Position numbers and translations under genes: made by a program. A stretch of DNA of 64,000 nucleotides. Origin: Pachysolen tannophilus NRRL Y-2460 (Eukaryota > Ascomycota > Pichiomycetes > Alaninales > Pachysolenaceae). Below are positions 28,633-38,512 of the stretch, one piece after another. The stretch covers positions 1,470,512 through 1,534,511 of the forward strand of contig KV454013.1 in assembly GCA_001661245.1 (NCBI GenBank), read 5' to 3'. Under the pieces are notes generated by a model, which saw only the letters and a program-made list of their open reading frames with translations, searched no databases and had not been told where the DNA came from. How positions within the stretch are numbered: the stretch's first letter is position 1; every line of letters begins with the position of its first letter.

Positions 28633-31407
28633 TTATCTTGTTTCTCTATCGATTATATCTTCCAAGAGGTTCGCCATCTCGGTTTTATCACCATGGCCCA
28701 AGCTACTGCCGCTGCTACTACCGCTGTTGTTGTTGCTGCTATTGCTGCTGGTGTTGTTTCTTCTTTGTGCATGTCTTTGATAAACATCCTTGAACGTGAT
28801 GTGCTTGTATTTTTCATAAAAGTTCTTCTCATTTGTCACAACGGTACCTTGTTCTTCATTTACTTCACTCTCTGCTTCATTTTCCAACAAGTGAATAATG
28901 ACGTTATCTTTATAAGCGCCATAATAAGATTCATGTACAATTTGTCTATCAAATTTTTTGGTATTTAAAACAGATTTATTCAAATCATGTACAAGTTTCA
29001 ACTTGTTATTTTTAAAAATTGAATCATTTTTAAATTTCAGATAAACAATATTCAAATATTTTAAATGTTCTTGAACTGTTAAAAATTTCACAAGATCGTT
29101 GATTTCAATAACAACAGAATAATTTTTATGTTTAAGATTTTTTAAAGAATCTTTCAATATAAGAATCTCTTTAATCTTATCCACTAATTGGATAAGCATT
29201 GATCCATTATCCAAAATATCTCTATCAAAAATCTTGTTATAATTTTTAATAGTATCACCACCACCAGATATTTCATTCTTATTAAAATGATCAAGATTTA
29301 TATCAAATTTTTCTAAATCTTTATTTAAAAAATTATAATACTTCTTATTTTGCAGTGGTACTCTTTTCAAAATATATTGAAATTCATGGTTATACATTTT
29401 TTTACTCAAAGAATTCAAATAATAAATAATTGTTCCCATCAAGTTTTTGCAAAATGATAAATCTCGTGAAGTTTCAGTTTTATTCAACATTATTTCACTA
29501 TTCAACAAATCAATATAACTATTGTTAATTAATATTAAAACCTCGTTAAACGTTTCATTCATATCAACTAATCCTTCTAAACCTTTTTGTTGAAATTTCA
29601 TAAAATTTTTTAACGATGATAAAAGTTTAAAAATCATGAAATAATTCCATGGTTTCAAATCATCGTTATTGTTATATAATATATTTGTGAATCCACAACT
29701 GAAATGTTTATCATTAATGGGTTTTTCTGTAGCAAAACTTACTTGATAATTATTGAATATACTATATAACATTGTCAATCGAATGAATTGTAAGTTTTTA
29801 TTGAAATCATCAAACTTGATCACATAGCGATTTTGAACATCTTCTCCATCAACAATTTTTTGTTGCAATGGTGATAACAATAATCCTCTAATTTGATCAA
29901 AAGAAGCTGTTAACGATTTTTTAGGAAATTCTTTAAATAAATGAAATTTATTGTTAAAATTTTCTGATAACTGATCAATAGGCTCTCCGTTAAAGGCTTT
30001 ATTAAAATCAGGTCTCATTTTTGAAATATCCCTATCTTTATAATCTAATATCGTTGGAACTTCAACAATTTTAATTCTATCTTCAAATGGAATTTCTAAA
30101 CATTCTAAGAAATTATGAACTAATCTTGGTTCATTGGTTACTAACATTTTTAATCCATTTTTATTTTTTTTATCGAAAAAAACTAATGATGCTTCTAATA
30201 TTGAAGTTTTAAGTTCTTGGAAAAAATTCCCATCAATCATCTTCAAGTTTGTCAATTCTAAAAATGATTTATTTTTCATATTTTTAATTACTGGTTGTCT
30301 TAACAGTATTGGGATGATATAGCTATCCCGTATTTGAGGTTCTTCAAAACCTAATTTCAAACTCAACTCTTTTCTTTTTTCTATTAAATTGTTATATTGA
30401 AATAAGTCACTATTAACATCACTGATATCAGTGTCATTGATTAAATTTTTCTCCACTAAATAATCGTAATGCTTAGAGTAATGTGATGGAATTAAAGCTA
30501 TTAAAGAGTCATTATCATTATCATTATTATGTTCATTAAAATTTTCATCAATTTCAATAATTTTAATCTGCTTCCCAGTTATTGGATGTTTAACATAGCT
30601 ATGAATTAACTCTTTAAACATTTTATTTTCTCTATTGACTCCAAAAAATTTTACTTCTTCAATCAATTCAATCAAATCAATAGATACTTTAACTTGAAAA
30701 TCTATGTTTGTAAGATACAATTTACATTGTATTTTAAATTTATCAAATTGATAATCCTTGGAAGCTTGGGAGAAAATTGGATTGGAATTGTTTTTGCTAT
30801 AATCAGGTCTGACATCAACGTAAAACTGTCTTTTCATTTCAACTATCTTATTTTTTTTTGGATTTAAATTCTGTTCAATTTTATTTAAAAATGTTAAATG
30901 ATCTTGTTTGTCCAATAATAAAGAATCTGGATCAACTTCGTAGTTTAAATATAATGCTATCTGATTTGCTCGATTGAACCTATATTTCTCCCATTGTTCC
31001 AGAGGTATATCAGGTCTATTTGAAATCTTGTTCAAAGTTGAAACCAATGATTTGTTATCACTTCTAAAATTATTCAAATCATTCAATACGAATTTAAACT
31101 TATACCTAGAATCTTGGTCTGCAATATTTAATGAACTTAACAGAGAATCGTACATCAACATCTTTGTAAATTTAGACAAATTTATATTCTTGTGAATCAA
31201 ATCATTTTTATGAAGCACTATGGGTATCGTTATCGCAGTGCCATCTCTATTGATTGGTTTTTTTGGACTTAACTTCCGATCTATTATCATTTTTTGAATA
31301 TCTCCAACAGATTTCAAGTATCTAAATCTTTCGTAACTATGAGGAGCCCTTAGCCTCAAATAAGTATGACCTAGCACAAATGATTTATACTGCTGTGATA
31401 CCGACAT
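28633..31407 (-). CDS. Unrecognised 924-aa protein, probably organellar
   Basis: A single long frame whose product I cannot assign. The N-terminus (MSVSQQYKSFVLGHTYLRLRAPHSYERFRYLK) is basic, aromatic and without acidic residues for its first 20 positions, consistent with mitochondrial targeting. The body is Lys/Asn/Leu-rich and helical with no membrane span. The C-terminus has an Asn/Ser/Gly low-complexity stretch (about residues 880-905) before a charged end. CTG-clade mitochondrial RNA or translation factors of this size are common and evolve fast, so such a role is a guess. It is divergent from SLM3. Confidence 0.65.
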   Translation of the reverse strand: MSVSQQYKSFVLGHTYLRLRAPHSYERFRYLKSVGDIQKMIIDRKLSPKKPINRDGTAITIPIVLHKNDLIHKNINLSKFTKMLMYDSLLSSLNIADQDSRYKFKFVLNDLNNFRSDNKSLVSTLNKISNRPDIPLEQWEKYRFNRANQIALYLNYEVDPDSLLLDKQDHLTFLNKIEQNLNPKKNKIVEMKRQFYVDVRPDYSKNNSNPIFSQASKDYQFDKFKIQCKLYLTNIDFQVKVSIDLIELIEEVKFFGVNRENKMFKELIHSYVKHPITGKQIKIIEIDENFNEHNNDNDNDSLIALIPSHYSKHYDYLVEKNLINDTDISDVNSDLFQYNNLIEKRKELSLKLGFEEPQIRDSYIIPILLRQPVIKNMKNKSFLELTNLKMIDGNFFQELKTSILEASLVFFDKKNKNGLKMLVTNEPRLVHNFLECLEIPFEDRIKIVEVPTILDYKDRDISKMRPDFNKAFNGEPIDQLSENFNNKFHLFKEFPKKSLTASFDQIRGLLLSPLQQKIVDGEDVQNRYVIKFDDFNKNLQFIRLTMLYSIFNNYQVSFATEKPINDKHFSCGFTNILYNNNDDLKPWNYFMIFKLLSSLKNFMKFQQKGLEGLVDMNETFNEVLILINNSYIDLLNSEIMLNKTETSRDLSFCKNLMGTIIYYLNSLSKKMYNHEFQYILKRVPLQNKKYYNFLNKDLEKFDINLDHFNKNEISGGGDTIKNYNKIFDRDILDNGSMLIQLVDKIKEILILKDSLKNLKHKNYSVVIEINDLVKFLTVQEHLKYLNIVYLKFKNDSIFKNNKLKLVHDLNKSVLNTKKFDRQIVHESYYGAYKDNVIIHLLENEAESEVNEEQGTVVTNEKNFYEKYKHITFKDVYQRHAQRRNNTSSNSSNNNSGSSSGSSLGHGDKTEMANLLEDIIDRETR

Positions 31408-31584
31408 CTCCTTAGTTTCTCCTTACTTTCATTTATTCAATTATGGTACCCCTGATTTATCATCTCATCTACATGATGTATAAAAAATAAAAGAATAGTT
31501 TCTAAAAATTTTTCACTAAATTTTAATTTTTCACTATTATTATCAATATTGATACATGATTTTACACTTGATGGGCCACACTAT

Positions 31585-32979
31585 ATGATGATCAAGAGGG
31601 TGTTGAATAGTGGTAAGAGGTTTTATAGTAGTTACCTTAGGTTAATTAAGGATGAAAAGTACGAACAGCCCAAGCCCAAGAAGGATGATAATATAATAAT
31701 TGCAATGTCTTCAGGTGTTGATTCATCTGTAGCAGCAGCTATATTTTCTAGAGAATATAAGAATGTTAAAGGAATATTTATGGCTAACTGGTCATCAGAT
31801 GCCAAATGTACTGAAGCAGATTGGAAAGATGTTCAAAAAGTTTGTAATCATATCAATATCCCATGTGAACGGGTTAATTTTGAGAAAGAGTATTGGATCG
31901 ATGTATTTGAACCAATGATTCTGAGTTATAGAAAAGGTCTTACACCTAATCCAGATGTAAATTGTAATAGATATGTTAAATTTGGTAAGATGATTGAGCA
32001 TTTGAACAAGAAATTAGGAGAAACAAATGATAACTGGTGGCTTGTCACTGGTCATTATTCAAGAATAGTTAAGGATAAGTTTTCTGGAGAATACGAATTA
32101 CTAAGAAGTGAATATTTACCAAAAGATCAAAGTTTTTATTTATCAACACTCCCAAGAGATTCTTTGAAAAGATTAATCTTACCTTTAGGTTATTATACAA
32201 AACCAGATGTTAGAAAATTAGCACATCAATTTGAATTACCCACATCTGAAAAACCAGATTCTCAAGGTTTATGTTTTGTATCACAAACTGGTCATTTTAG
32301 AGATTTTTTAAATGAATATATCAAAGCCCGACCTGGAAATATTGTGACAGAAGATGGTAAAATATGGGGGAAACATAATGGACTTTGGCATGCAACCATA
32401 GGTCAGAGATCTGGGGTCTCCATGCCTCAAGGAGATCCAAATTATCAAGGAGTATGGTTTGTCAGCGACAAATTAATAGATTCAAATGAAATAGTAATAG
32501 TAAAAGGTTCTAAAAATCCAAAATTATATAGAGACTTGGTCACAATTACTAATTGGAAATGGTTCGGAGCCATGACTTATTCAAAGTTACCCAATATAGA
32601 GAACTTGACGGTTCAATATAGAACTCTACAAGAACCAATCAAGTTGAAAAATTTTGAATTAGTAAAAAAAATTGATAGATCTACGGATTTAAAGCTTGAT
32701 GACATTAGCGATAATGAGATGTCGCTTCCGGTAGAATCAGATTCAGTTATGATTAAGGTTCAACTCGATCGGCCTTATAGAGGTATTCTGCCGGGGCAGA
32801 ATATGGTATTGTACGATGGGGAAAGAGTCTTAGGCAGTGGGGAGATTAGTAAGACTGGCAGCAGCTCCTCTTTTGGTAACTCTTCTGACAGCTCTTCTGG
32901 CAGTTTGTCGGGCAGTTTGTCAGGCGGGTCTCCAATAACTTCTCCAAATAGGTCCACAAGCATCTCATCGGGCAACTAA
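31585..32979 (+). CDS. SLM3: Mitochondrial tRNA-specific 2-thiouridylase
   Basis: Mtu1/Slm3 (MnmA family) makes s2U34 in mitochondrial tRNAs for Lys, Glu and Gln. From ATG 31585 the protein begins MMIKRVLNSGKRFYSS, a good import signal. The PP-loop is SSGVDSSVAA (residues 42-50). The catalytic segment TPNPDVNCNRYVKFG carries the first Cys, and PDSQGLCFV carries the second. TIGQRSGVSMPQG and PGQNMVLYDGERVLGSG complete the fold. Two in-frame CTG codons fall where the family has polar or small residues (the MI-x-SYRKG position and the I-x-PGQ position), favouring Ser decoding. The last 40 residues are a Ser/Gly repeat not usual in the family. Confidence 0.93.
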   Translation: MMIKRVLNSGKRFYSSYLRLIKDEKYEQPKPKKDDNIIIAMSSGVDSSVAAAIFSREYKNVKGIFMANWSSDAKCTEADWKDVQKVCNHINIPCERVNFEKEYWIDVFEPMILSYRKGLTPNPDVNCNRYVKFGKMIEHLNKKLGETNDNWWLVTGHYSRIVKDKFSGEYELLRSEYLPKDQSFYLSTLPRDSLKRLILPLGYYTKPDVRKLAHQFELPTSEKPDSQGLCFVSQTGHFRDFLNEYIKARPGNIVTEDGKIWGKHNGLWHATIGQRSGVSMPQGDPNYQGVWFVSDKLIDSNEIVIVKGSKNPKLYRDLVTITNWKWFGAMTYSKLPNIENLTVQYRTLQEPIKLKNFELVKKIDRSTDLKLDDISDNEMSLPVESDSVMIKVQLDRPYRGILPGQNMVLYDGERVLGSGEISKTGSSSSFGNSSDSSSGSLSGSLSGGSPITSPNRSTSISSGN

Positions 32980-33195
32980 GATACATTTTATTCTGATAGA
33001 CCCTGGGCTGGCTGGGAAAAGCCAATGATAATTTGAGGATTGCTAAGAGATGCGTGTTCTAGATTCTTGTTATTAATTTGTATATATACGTTATCTATTG
33101 TTCTAATGTATTTTAAATATTGAAAAGAAAAAAAAAAAGAATAATCTTAAGTTGTCTGTGATTGTTAAAAAACGGTACTAAACATTTTTATAATT

Positions 33196-34296
33196 ATGTC
33201 CGCTATTAACTTCAGATTTGCAAATTCTTTTAGAAACTTTTCTAGTAGAAGTTTTTATTCAAAGAAGACCATCTTTTCATTAGTTAGTGCTGTCAGTGCA
33301 ACAACGGGTGCGGCATATACTTATGAAAGATATTTCAATAGTACCAATGGTGATAATGGTGGGGGAAAGTTTATACCGGGAAAGAAATATGCAGCACTGT
33401 TTTTAGCTGCTATTCCAGATAAGAATAAAGATTATCAAGAGGTTTATAATGCCATTGCTCAGAAACTTGTAGATCAAGATGATTATGATGATGGTAGCTA
33501 TGGTCCAGTATTGGTCAGATTGGCATGGCACCAATCTGGTACTTTTAGAAAACATCCATCAGGCCCTAAAGGTTGTCCATATTCTGAAAATGCTGGTGGT
33601 TCATTTGGTGGTACTATGAGATATGAATATGAAGGTTCCAATCCTGCGAATAATGGTTTAGATGTTGCTAGAAAATTTTTGGAAGAATTTAAGCAAAAAT
33701 ATCCATATATTAGTTATGGTGATTTGTATACTCTTGGTGGAGTAGTTTCTGTTCAAGAATTAGGTGGACCGAAGATACCATGGAGAGCTGGTAGGAAAGA
33801 TTTAACAGAAAAGGATCAAGCTCCAAATGGTAGATTGCCTGATGGTGCTAAAGGTGCTGATCATATTAGAGAGCTTTTTGGACCTCATGCTATGGGTTTT
33901 AATGATCAAGAGATTACTGCATTGATTGGTGCTCATTGTTTAGGTAGATGTCATGTTAAAAATAGTGGGTTTGATGGTCCTTGGACTTTTAGTCCAACTT
34001 TTTTCACCAATGATTTTTATAAATTATTAATGGACGGAGATTGGCACATTAGAGAATGGAATGGTTCAAGACAATTTGAAGATGATGCAACAAAGAGTCT
34101 AATGATGTTACCAGCTGATATGGCAATAAAGACTGATCCTAAATTCCTGAAATATGCTAGGAAATATGCTGATGATCAAGATTTGTTCTTTAAAGATTTT
34201 ACTGCTGCATTTGTGAAATTATTGGAATTAGGTATTGAGTTCCCAAAGAATAGTAAAACTTTTAATTTCAAAACTTTAGATGAACAAGAACAGTAA
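33196..34296 (+). CDS. CCP1: Cytochrome c peroxidase, mitochondrial
   Basis: Heme peroxidase of the intermembrane space that reduces hydrogen peroxide with electrons from cytochrome c. The N-terminal 60 residues are a bipartite presequence: a basic stretch (FRFANSFRNFSSRSFYSKK), then a weakly hydrophobic sorting segment. Distal-site residues are in VRLAWHQSG (Arg, Trp, His near 107-111). The proximal His is in LIGAHCLGRCH (about 244), and GPW (about 261) has the Trp that forms the compound I radical. The 366-aa length is normal. It lies head to tail after SLM3 with its own 216-bp promoter. Confidence 0.95.
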   Translation: MSAINFRFANSFRNFSSRSFYSKKTIFSLVSAVSATTGAAYTYERYFNSTNGDNGGGKFIPGKKYAALFLAAIPDKNKDYQEVYNAIAQKLVDQDDYDDGSYGPVLVRLAWHQSGTFRKHPSGPKGCPYSENAGGSFGGTMRYEYEGSNPANNGLDVARKFLEEFKQKYPYISYGDLYTLGGVVSVQELGGPKIPWRAGRKDLTEKDQAPNGRLPDGAKGADHIRELFGPHAMGFNDQEITALIGAHCLGRCHVKNSGFDGPWTFSPTFFTNDFYKLLMDGDWHIREWNGSRQFEDDATKSLMMLPADMAIKTDPKFLKYARKYADDQDLFFKDFTAAFVKLLELGIEFPKNSKTFNFKTLDEQEQ

Positions 34297-34496
34297 ATTA
34301 TTTAATATATATTTTATGAAACATTTTAAAAAAACAATTTTATTTATAATGAAAACAATATTTTATTTATTTATTATTTAGATATTATTTAAAAAAGATC
34401 AAAGATCACCAATCAAACGTAGATACAAGGCCTATATATATATATATATATATTAAAGAAAGAAAGAAAGAAAGAAGAAAAAAAAAAGAAAATTTT

Positions 34497-35096
34497 TTAA
34501 AGAAATTCTTGAGCTTTCTTTCTATAAGCATTACAATCTCTCAACCATTGTCTATACTCTTTCAAAGATCCAATCCGTTCGCCGTAATAATCAGGAACTG
34601 GATTGGAGAAAGATTGTCTTGAAGCATCAACTCTGTTTTTAATAACATGGTTCAAGAAACTTTTCTGTTTTAACATATATTGATCCAAAATTTTTTTATT
34701 TTTAATGTTAAATATACCACCTCCAACAAATGGACCAAGTAAATACCCTAACCCAGTACAACTCATCATTCCTAGTACCATAACCATAAATGGGTCAAAC
34801 CCCAAAATCATCTCAGTTGGATCTATCTCAATTTGAGATATATAACCCCATGATAAAGTAGAACCAAATAATGCTGTAAAAATAGATGAACCTAAATTTA
34901 TTCTTCTTTCCTGTTTCCTTAATTTAAGAAACTCTTCCCAACTTAAAACAGGTTGCTTTTCAGTTTCCGAAGAAGATGAATATAACGGTTTAAAACTATG
35001 AAATGTACGCGATTGAAACTTAATCACATTGATTAATGGAATCTTGGAATTGCACACAATTCTGTTAATATTATTAAAACCCACCAATTTAAGCAT
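34497..35096 (-). CDS. PAM17: TIM23 import-motor subunit Pam17
   Basis: Inner-membrane protein of the presequence translocase-associated motor. The 199-aa product has a presequence rich in basic and hydroxylated residues (to about residue 45), the family segment PVLSWEEFLKLRKQERR, and two membrane spans (about LGSSIFTALFGSTLSWGYI and PFMVMVLGMMSCTGLGYLLG, with GPFVGG). The C-terminus has the PVPDYYGERIGSLKEYRQWLRDC motif. Length and order match the family. Confidence 0.93.
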   Translation of the reverse strand: MLKLVGFNNINRIVCNSKIPLINVIKFQSRTFHSFKPLYSSSSETEKQPVLSWEEFLKLRKQERRINLGSSIFTALFGSTLSWGYISQIEIDPTEMILGFDPFMVMVLGMMSCTGLGYLLGPFVGGGIFNIKNKKILDQYMLKQKSFLNHVIKNRVDASRQSFSNPVPDYYGERIGSLKEYRQWLRDCNAYRKKAQEFL

Positions 35097-35430
35097 TTTT
35101 TTTTATATAACTTTTTTTCTTTTTCTTTTTTTTAATTTTTAATTTTTCTTTCAATTAATATTCAACCACTCTTTATCTTTTAACTGAAATGAAATTATAT
35201 TCAAAATATTACAGATATCTATCTATATATATTTATATATATTTATATATTTATTTAAATATTAATATCTTTTATATATAATAGTGATTCGATGATTTCT
35301 ATTCAATTTTTCAACACACTCATAAAGAAACTAAAAAAGAAGACCAAAATATTTGGTACGCAATTGCACTAACAAAAAATTACAGTGTATTTATTAACTA
35401 TATAAAGAGCAAAAGAGCAAAAGAACAGAA
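35097..35430. other. Spacer between PAM17 start and the GPD stop
   Basis: This 334-bp spacer is AT-rich, with a T-rich run next to the PAM17 ATG and ATATTTATAT repeats at 35222-35255. I see no gene or clear site. Confidence 0.6.
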
Positions 35431-36744
35431 CTAATCTTCAGATGCTTCTAGCAATTGAGGCAAGTTCTTTATGCTTTCGTTTTCGTAGATAATTCTATAA
35501 GTTGCTTCTAGTAATGGGAAATCGTTAGTACAATTTTTAGCGACCAACAAATCGTGAACTTCTTTTGAAGTGATTAAACCTTGAGCTGATTGACCATTTA
35601 ACAATTCTTTTTCTATTTGCCATGCCGATTTACCTGTACTTGCCATCAGTCTTGCGACTCTAACATTTCTACCACCGTTACAAGTTGTAATTAAATCGGC
35701 AACTCCTGCTGATTCTTCGGTGAAAGTTGAATCTTGAGATTCGGGGAAAAATTTTTTAGAAAATTTAATTATTTCCACTAAACCGATTCTCATTATAGCT
35801 GATTTTGCATTATCACCCCAACCAAGTCCTTCAACAAAACCTGCAGCCAATGCAACAACATTTTTCAAAGCACCAGCAACAGAAACACCAGCAACATCTT
35901 CAACGACTCTTACATGGAAATAAGGTCTATGGAATGCATGTTTTAAGACAATGGCATCAATGTCTTTACCCTTACCTCTATAATCATTTGGTAACTTGTA
36001 ACCAATAGTAGTTTCTGACCATTTTTCTCTAGCAACTTCAGGAGCCAAGTTTGCTCCAGATAATGATCCACAATATATACCTAAAGTATGAGTAATATAA
36101 CTACTCAACAATTTACAACCTTCTGCAGTAACTTCTAAACCTTTTAAACATGAAATTGCCCTTGCAGTAGGTTTAACATGACCTTTTAATTGCTTACAAA
36201 CATTTGGTAAAAATTGATGCGGAATGTTAAAAATTAACAAATCTGCATCTTTTGAAGCATCAATTATAGATGGATAAGCAACTAAATTTGTTGGTAATTT
36301 AATTCCAGGTAAATATTTAACATTTTCATGTTTTAAATTAATTATTTCAGTCAATTTCTCATCATTAATCATCTCCTCATATACCCACATCTTTACAGTA
36401 TCATGAAACTCATCAGGTCTATTAGCAACATTCTCAGAAACAACTTTTGCAACAGTAGTGCCCCAATTACCGGACCCTATCACTGCAATTTGAAATTTCC
36501 CATTCAAATTCCCTCCAACAACACCATTATCAGAGTTAAAATTCTTATTATTACCATCAACTGTACCATCAACCATACCATCAACTCTAGCTGATACCGT
36601 ACTCATTTTTGAAACACCTTGAGATGCTGATAAAATCAGAGAAAGTTGACGTAATCTCAGGTCAGCACTCGTTTGGAAAGTCGATTGGTTCATTCTCTCT
36701 GCAAACAGTGAAAAAGTACTTTTAATTTGTCTCAAAGCCAACAT
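35431..36744 (-). CDS. GPD2: NAD-dependent glycerol-3-phosphate dehydrogenase
   Basis: Gpd1/Gpd2-type enzyme that makes glycerol-3-phosphate from DHAP for osmolyte, lipid and redox balance. The NAD loop is IAVIGSGNWGTT (about residues 84-95). GALKNVVALAAGF, KSAIMRIGL and GGRNVRVARLM carry the substrate and catalytic Lys/Arg motifs. From ATG 36744 the product is 437 aa with an N-terminal extension of about 80 residues (MLALRQIKSTFS...), basic and Ser-rich like the Gpd2 presequence. A second in-frame ATG at residue 47 (36606, MSTVSARV) could give a shorter cytosolic form, as in yeast Gpd2. I use GPD2 as the closest model; CTG-clade yeasts name these genes differently. A contig end lies 75 bp upstream. 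Confidence 0.88.
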   Translation of the reverse strand: MLALRQIKSTFSLFAERMNQSTFQTSADLRLRQLSLILSASQGVSKMSTVSARVDGMVDGTVDGNNKNFNSDNGVVGGNLNGKFQIAVIGSGNWGTTVAKVVSENVANRPDEFHDTVKMWVYEEMINDEKLTEIINLKHENVKYLPGIKLPTNLVAYPSIIDASKDADLLIFNIPHQFLPNVCKQLKGHVKPTARAISCLKGLEVTAEGCKLLSSYITHTLGIYCGSLSGANLAPEVAREKWSETTIGYKLPNDYRGKGKDIDAIVLKHAFHRPYFHVRVVEDVAGVSVAGALKNVVALAAGFVEGLGWGDNAKSAIMRIGLVEIIKFSKKFFPESQDSTFTEESAGVADLITTCNGGRNVRVARLMASTGKSAWQIEKELLNGQSAQGLITSKEVHDLLVAKNCTNDFPLLEATYRIIYENESIKNLPQLLEASED

Positions 36745-36819
36745 AAAGTCTACTAGACCATAAATTGATAAAGACCAAAAAAAAGAAAAATCTAACAAAA
36801 AAAAAAAAAAAAAAAAAAA

Positions 36820-37188
36820 NNNNNNNNNNNNNNNNNNNNNNNNNNNNNNNNNNNNNNNNNNNNNNNNNNNNNNNNNNNNNNNNNNNNNNNNNNNNNNNNN
36901 NNNNNNNNNNNNNNNNNNNNNNNNNNNNNNNNNNNNNNNNNNNNNNNNNNNNNNNNNNNNNNNNNNNNNNNNNNNNNNNNNNNNNNNNNNNNNNNNNNNN
37001 NNNNNNNNNNNNNNNNNNNNNNNNNNNNNNNNNNNNNNNNNNNNNNNNNNNNNNNNNNNNNNNNNNNNNNNNNNNNNNNNNNNNNNNNNNNNNNNNNNNN
37101 NNNNNNNNNNNNNNNNNNNNNNNNNNNNNNNNNNNNNNNNNNNNNNNNNNNNNNNNNNNNNNNNNNNNNNNNNNNNNNNNNNNNNNNN
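36820..37188. other. Assembly gap (369 N)
   Basis: A run of N follows a long poly-A stretch just upstream of the GPD gene. The sequence after the gap repeats sequence before it, so the gap length is probably arbitrary. Confidence 0.98.
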
Positions 37189-37590
37189 GTATCATGAAAC
37201 TCATCAGGTCTATTAGCAACATTCTCAGAAACAACTTTTGCAACAGTAGTGCCCCAATTACCGGACCCTATCACTGCAATTTGAAATTTCCCATTCAAAT
37301 TCCCTCCAACAACACCATTATCAGAGTTAAAATTCTTATTATTACCATCAACTGTACCATCAACCATACCATCAACTCTAGCTGATACCGTACTCATTTT
37401 TGAAACACCTTGAGATGCTGATAAAATCAGAGAAAGTTGACGTAATCTCAGGTCAGCACTCGTTTGGAAAGTCGATTGGTTCATTCTCTCTGCAAACAGT
37501 GAAAAAGTACTTTTAATTTGTCTCAAAGCCAACATAAAGTCTACTAGACCATAAATTGATAAAGACCAAAAAAAAGAAAAATACTAACAA
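37189..37590 (-). repeat. Duplicate of the GPD 5' end (probable unmerged contig overlap)
   Basis: About 400 bp is the same as 36398-36798: the first part of the GPD coding region plus leader, at an offset of 791 bp. By eye the copies agree except for an extra A in the leader (aaaaatactaac versus aaaaatctaac) and poly-A length. The copy lacks the rest of the gene and opens directly on the N gap. This is what two overlapping contig ends or two alleles look like, not a functional second gene. The real upstream region continues to the right from 37590. Confidence 0.8.
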
Positions 37591-38053
37591 AAAAAAAAAN
37601 AAAAAAATAAAAATAAAATAAAAAAAAAATTGAGATTTTTCAATTCTTAAAAACTATCCCCAAACAGCAACTTTTCAATCAATTATTATTTTATCAGTCA
37701 TCAGTCATACTCTTTAAATGCAAGATTTTTCACTGAGTACATTAAACATCATAGAACTCACCGTTTCCTCTTTTGGAAATAAGTATCTTTAATACCGTTT
37801 TCGCGCTGTACACCTGCCGCATTAGGAAGTCAAAGTTTGGGTTTCTTTTAATAAATTTGAAAAGTATCAACTGTTCACATTTCGTTTACCGAAAAGGTTC
37901 CGATGATAAGGATATGACTAGAATATATAGAAATGTGTTATGTGATTTTTTAATGATAAACAAGTGATTTGATCTTGAGAGTTTTGATTTAGTGTTGTTT
38001 GAAAGTTTTCTTTTTTTTTTTGGTTGGTTGAAATTTTTCAAGTTTTGTATGTA
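37591..38053. promoter_or_regulatory. True GPD upstream region and spacer
   Basis: AT-rich sequence with A-runs (one uncalled base at 37600), belonging to the GPD promoter. No gene is supported; reading frames here are short and lack any homology that I recognise. Confidence 0.5.
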
Positions 38054-38345
38054 ACGCGTAGTGGGCAAGGTGGAGGGGAAAGCAAGGGAGAAGCAAAAGA
38101 GAAGAGGGGAGGAAAGGGAAGGAAAGGAAAGGAAAGGAAAGGCGGACGGGCTAGCGGGCAGATGGGCTTTTTCCGGTGGCCACCCAACTAGCAGCCCCCC
38201 CTCCCCCCAGTCCGAGCGCGAGTGTTCAGAGGGGGTGCGGCGGCGATGGCAAGGCTGGCTTTTTACCGGGCTCCCTCTCAGGCTCCCTCCCAGGCTCCCA
38301 GGCTCCCAGCCAGGCGGTAAGCGAAGGAACCAGCCAAACCCATTT
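38054..38345. other. GC-rich island upstream of RPE1
   Basis: About 290 bp of markedly GC-rich DNA in an AT-rich genome. It opens with ACGCGT (38054-38059). A purine-only-like stretch follows with tandem GGAAA units (about 38115-38140), then C-runs (38195-38208), a CGGCGG-rich middle, and four near-repeats of CAGGCTCCC (about 38270-38320). Reading frames across it are low-complexity and unlike known proteins. It could be a structured non-coding RNA, an unusual promoter, or foreign DNA. It ends shortly before an AT dinucleotide tract and the RPE1 start. Confidence 0.7.
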
Positions 38346-38396
38346 TTGGATCTGTAGAGGGAAAATCTCAATGTAAACCAACCAACCAACCAGATA

Positions 38397-38438
<42 letters not shown>

Positions 38439-38512
38439 TTTAATTTATATATATTTGAAGTTGAAATTGAGTATTGTTTAATCAATCTATTTAAAATTCT
38501 AGTCAAATCATT

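Noticed and set aside
37189-37590. Second GPD gene
   Set aside because: Only the first 400 bp is present, near-identical to the left copy and bounded by an N gap; an unmerged contig overlap explains it better.
37886-38506. Reading frames across the GC-rich island on both strands
   Set aside because: Their translations are Arg/Gly/Pro/Ser low complexity, overlap one another, and end in an AT-tract-encoded Ile-Tyr run; no family resemblance.
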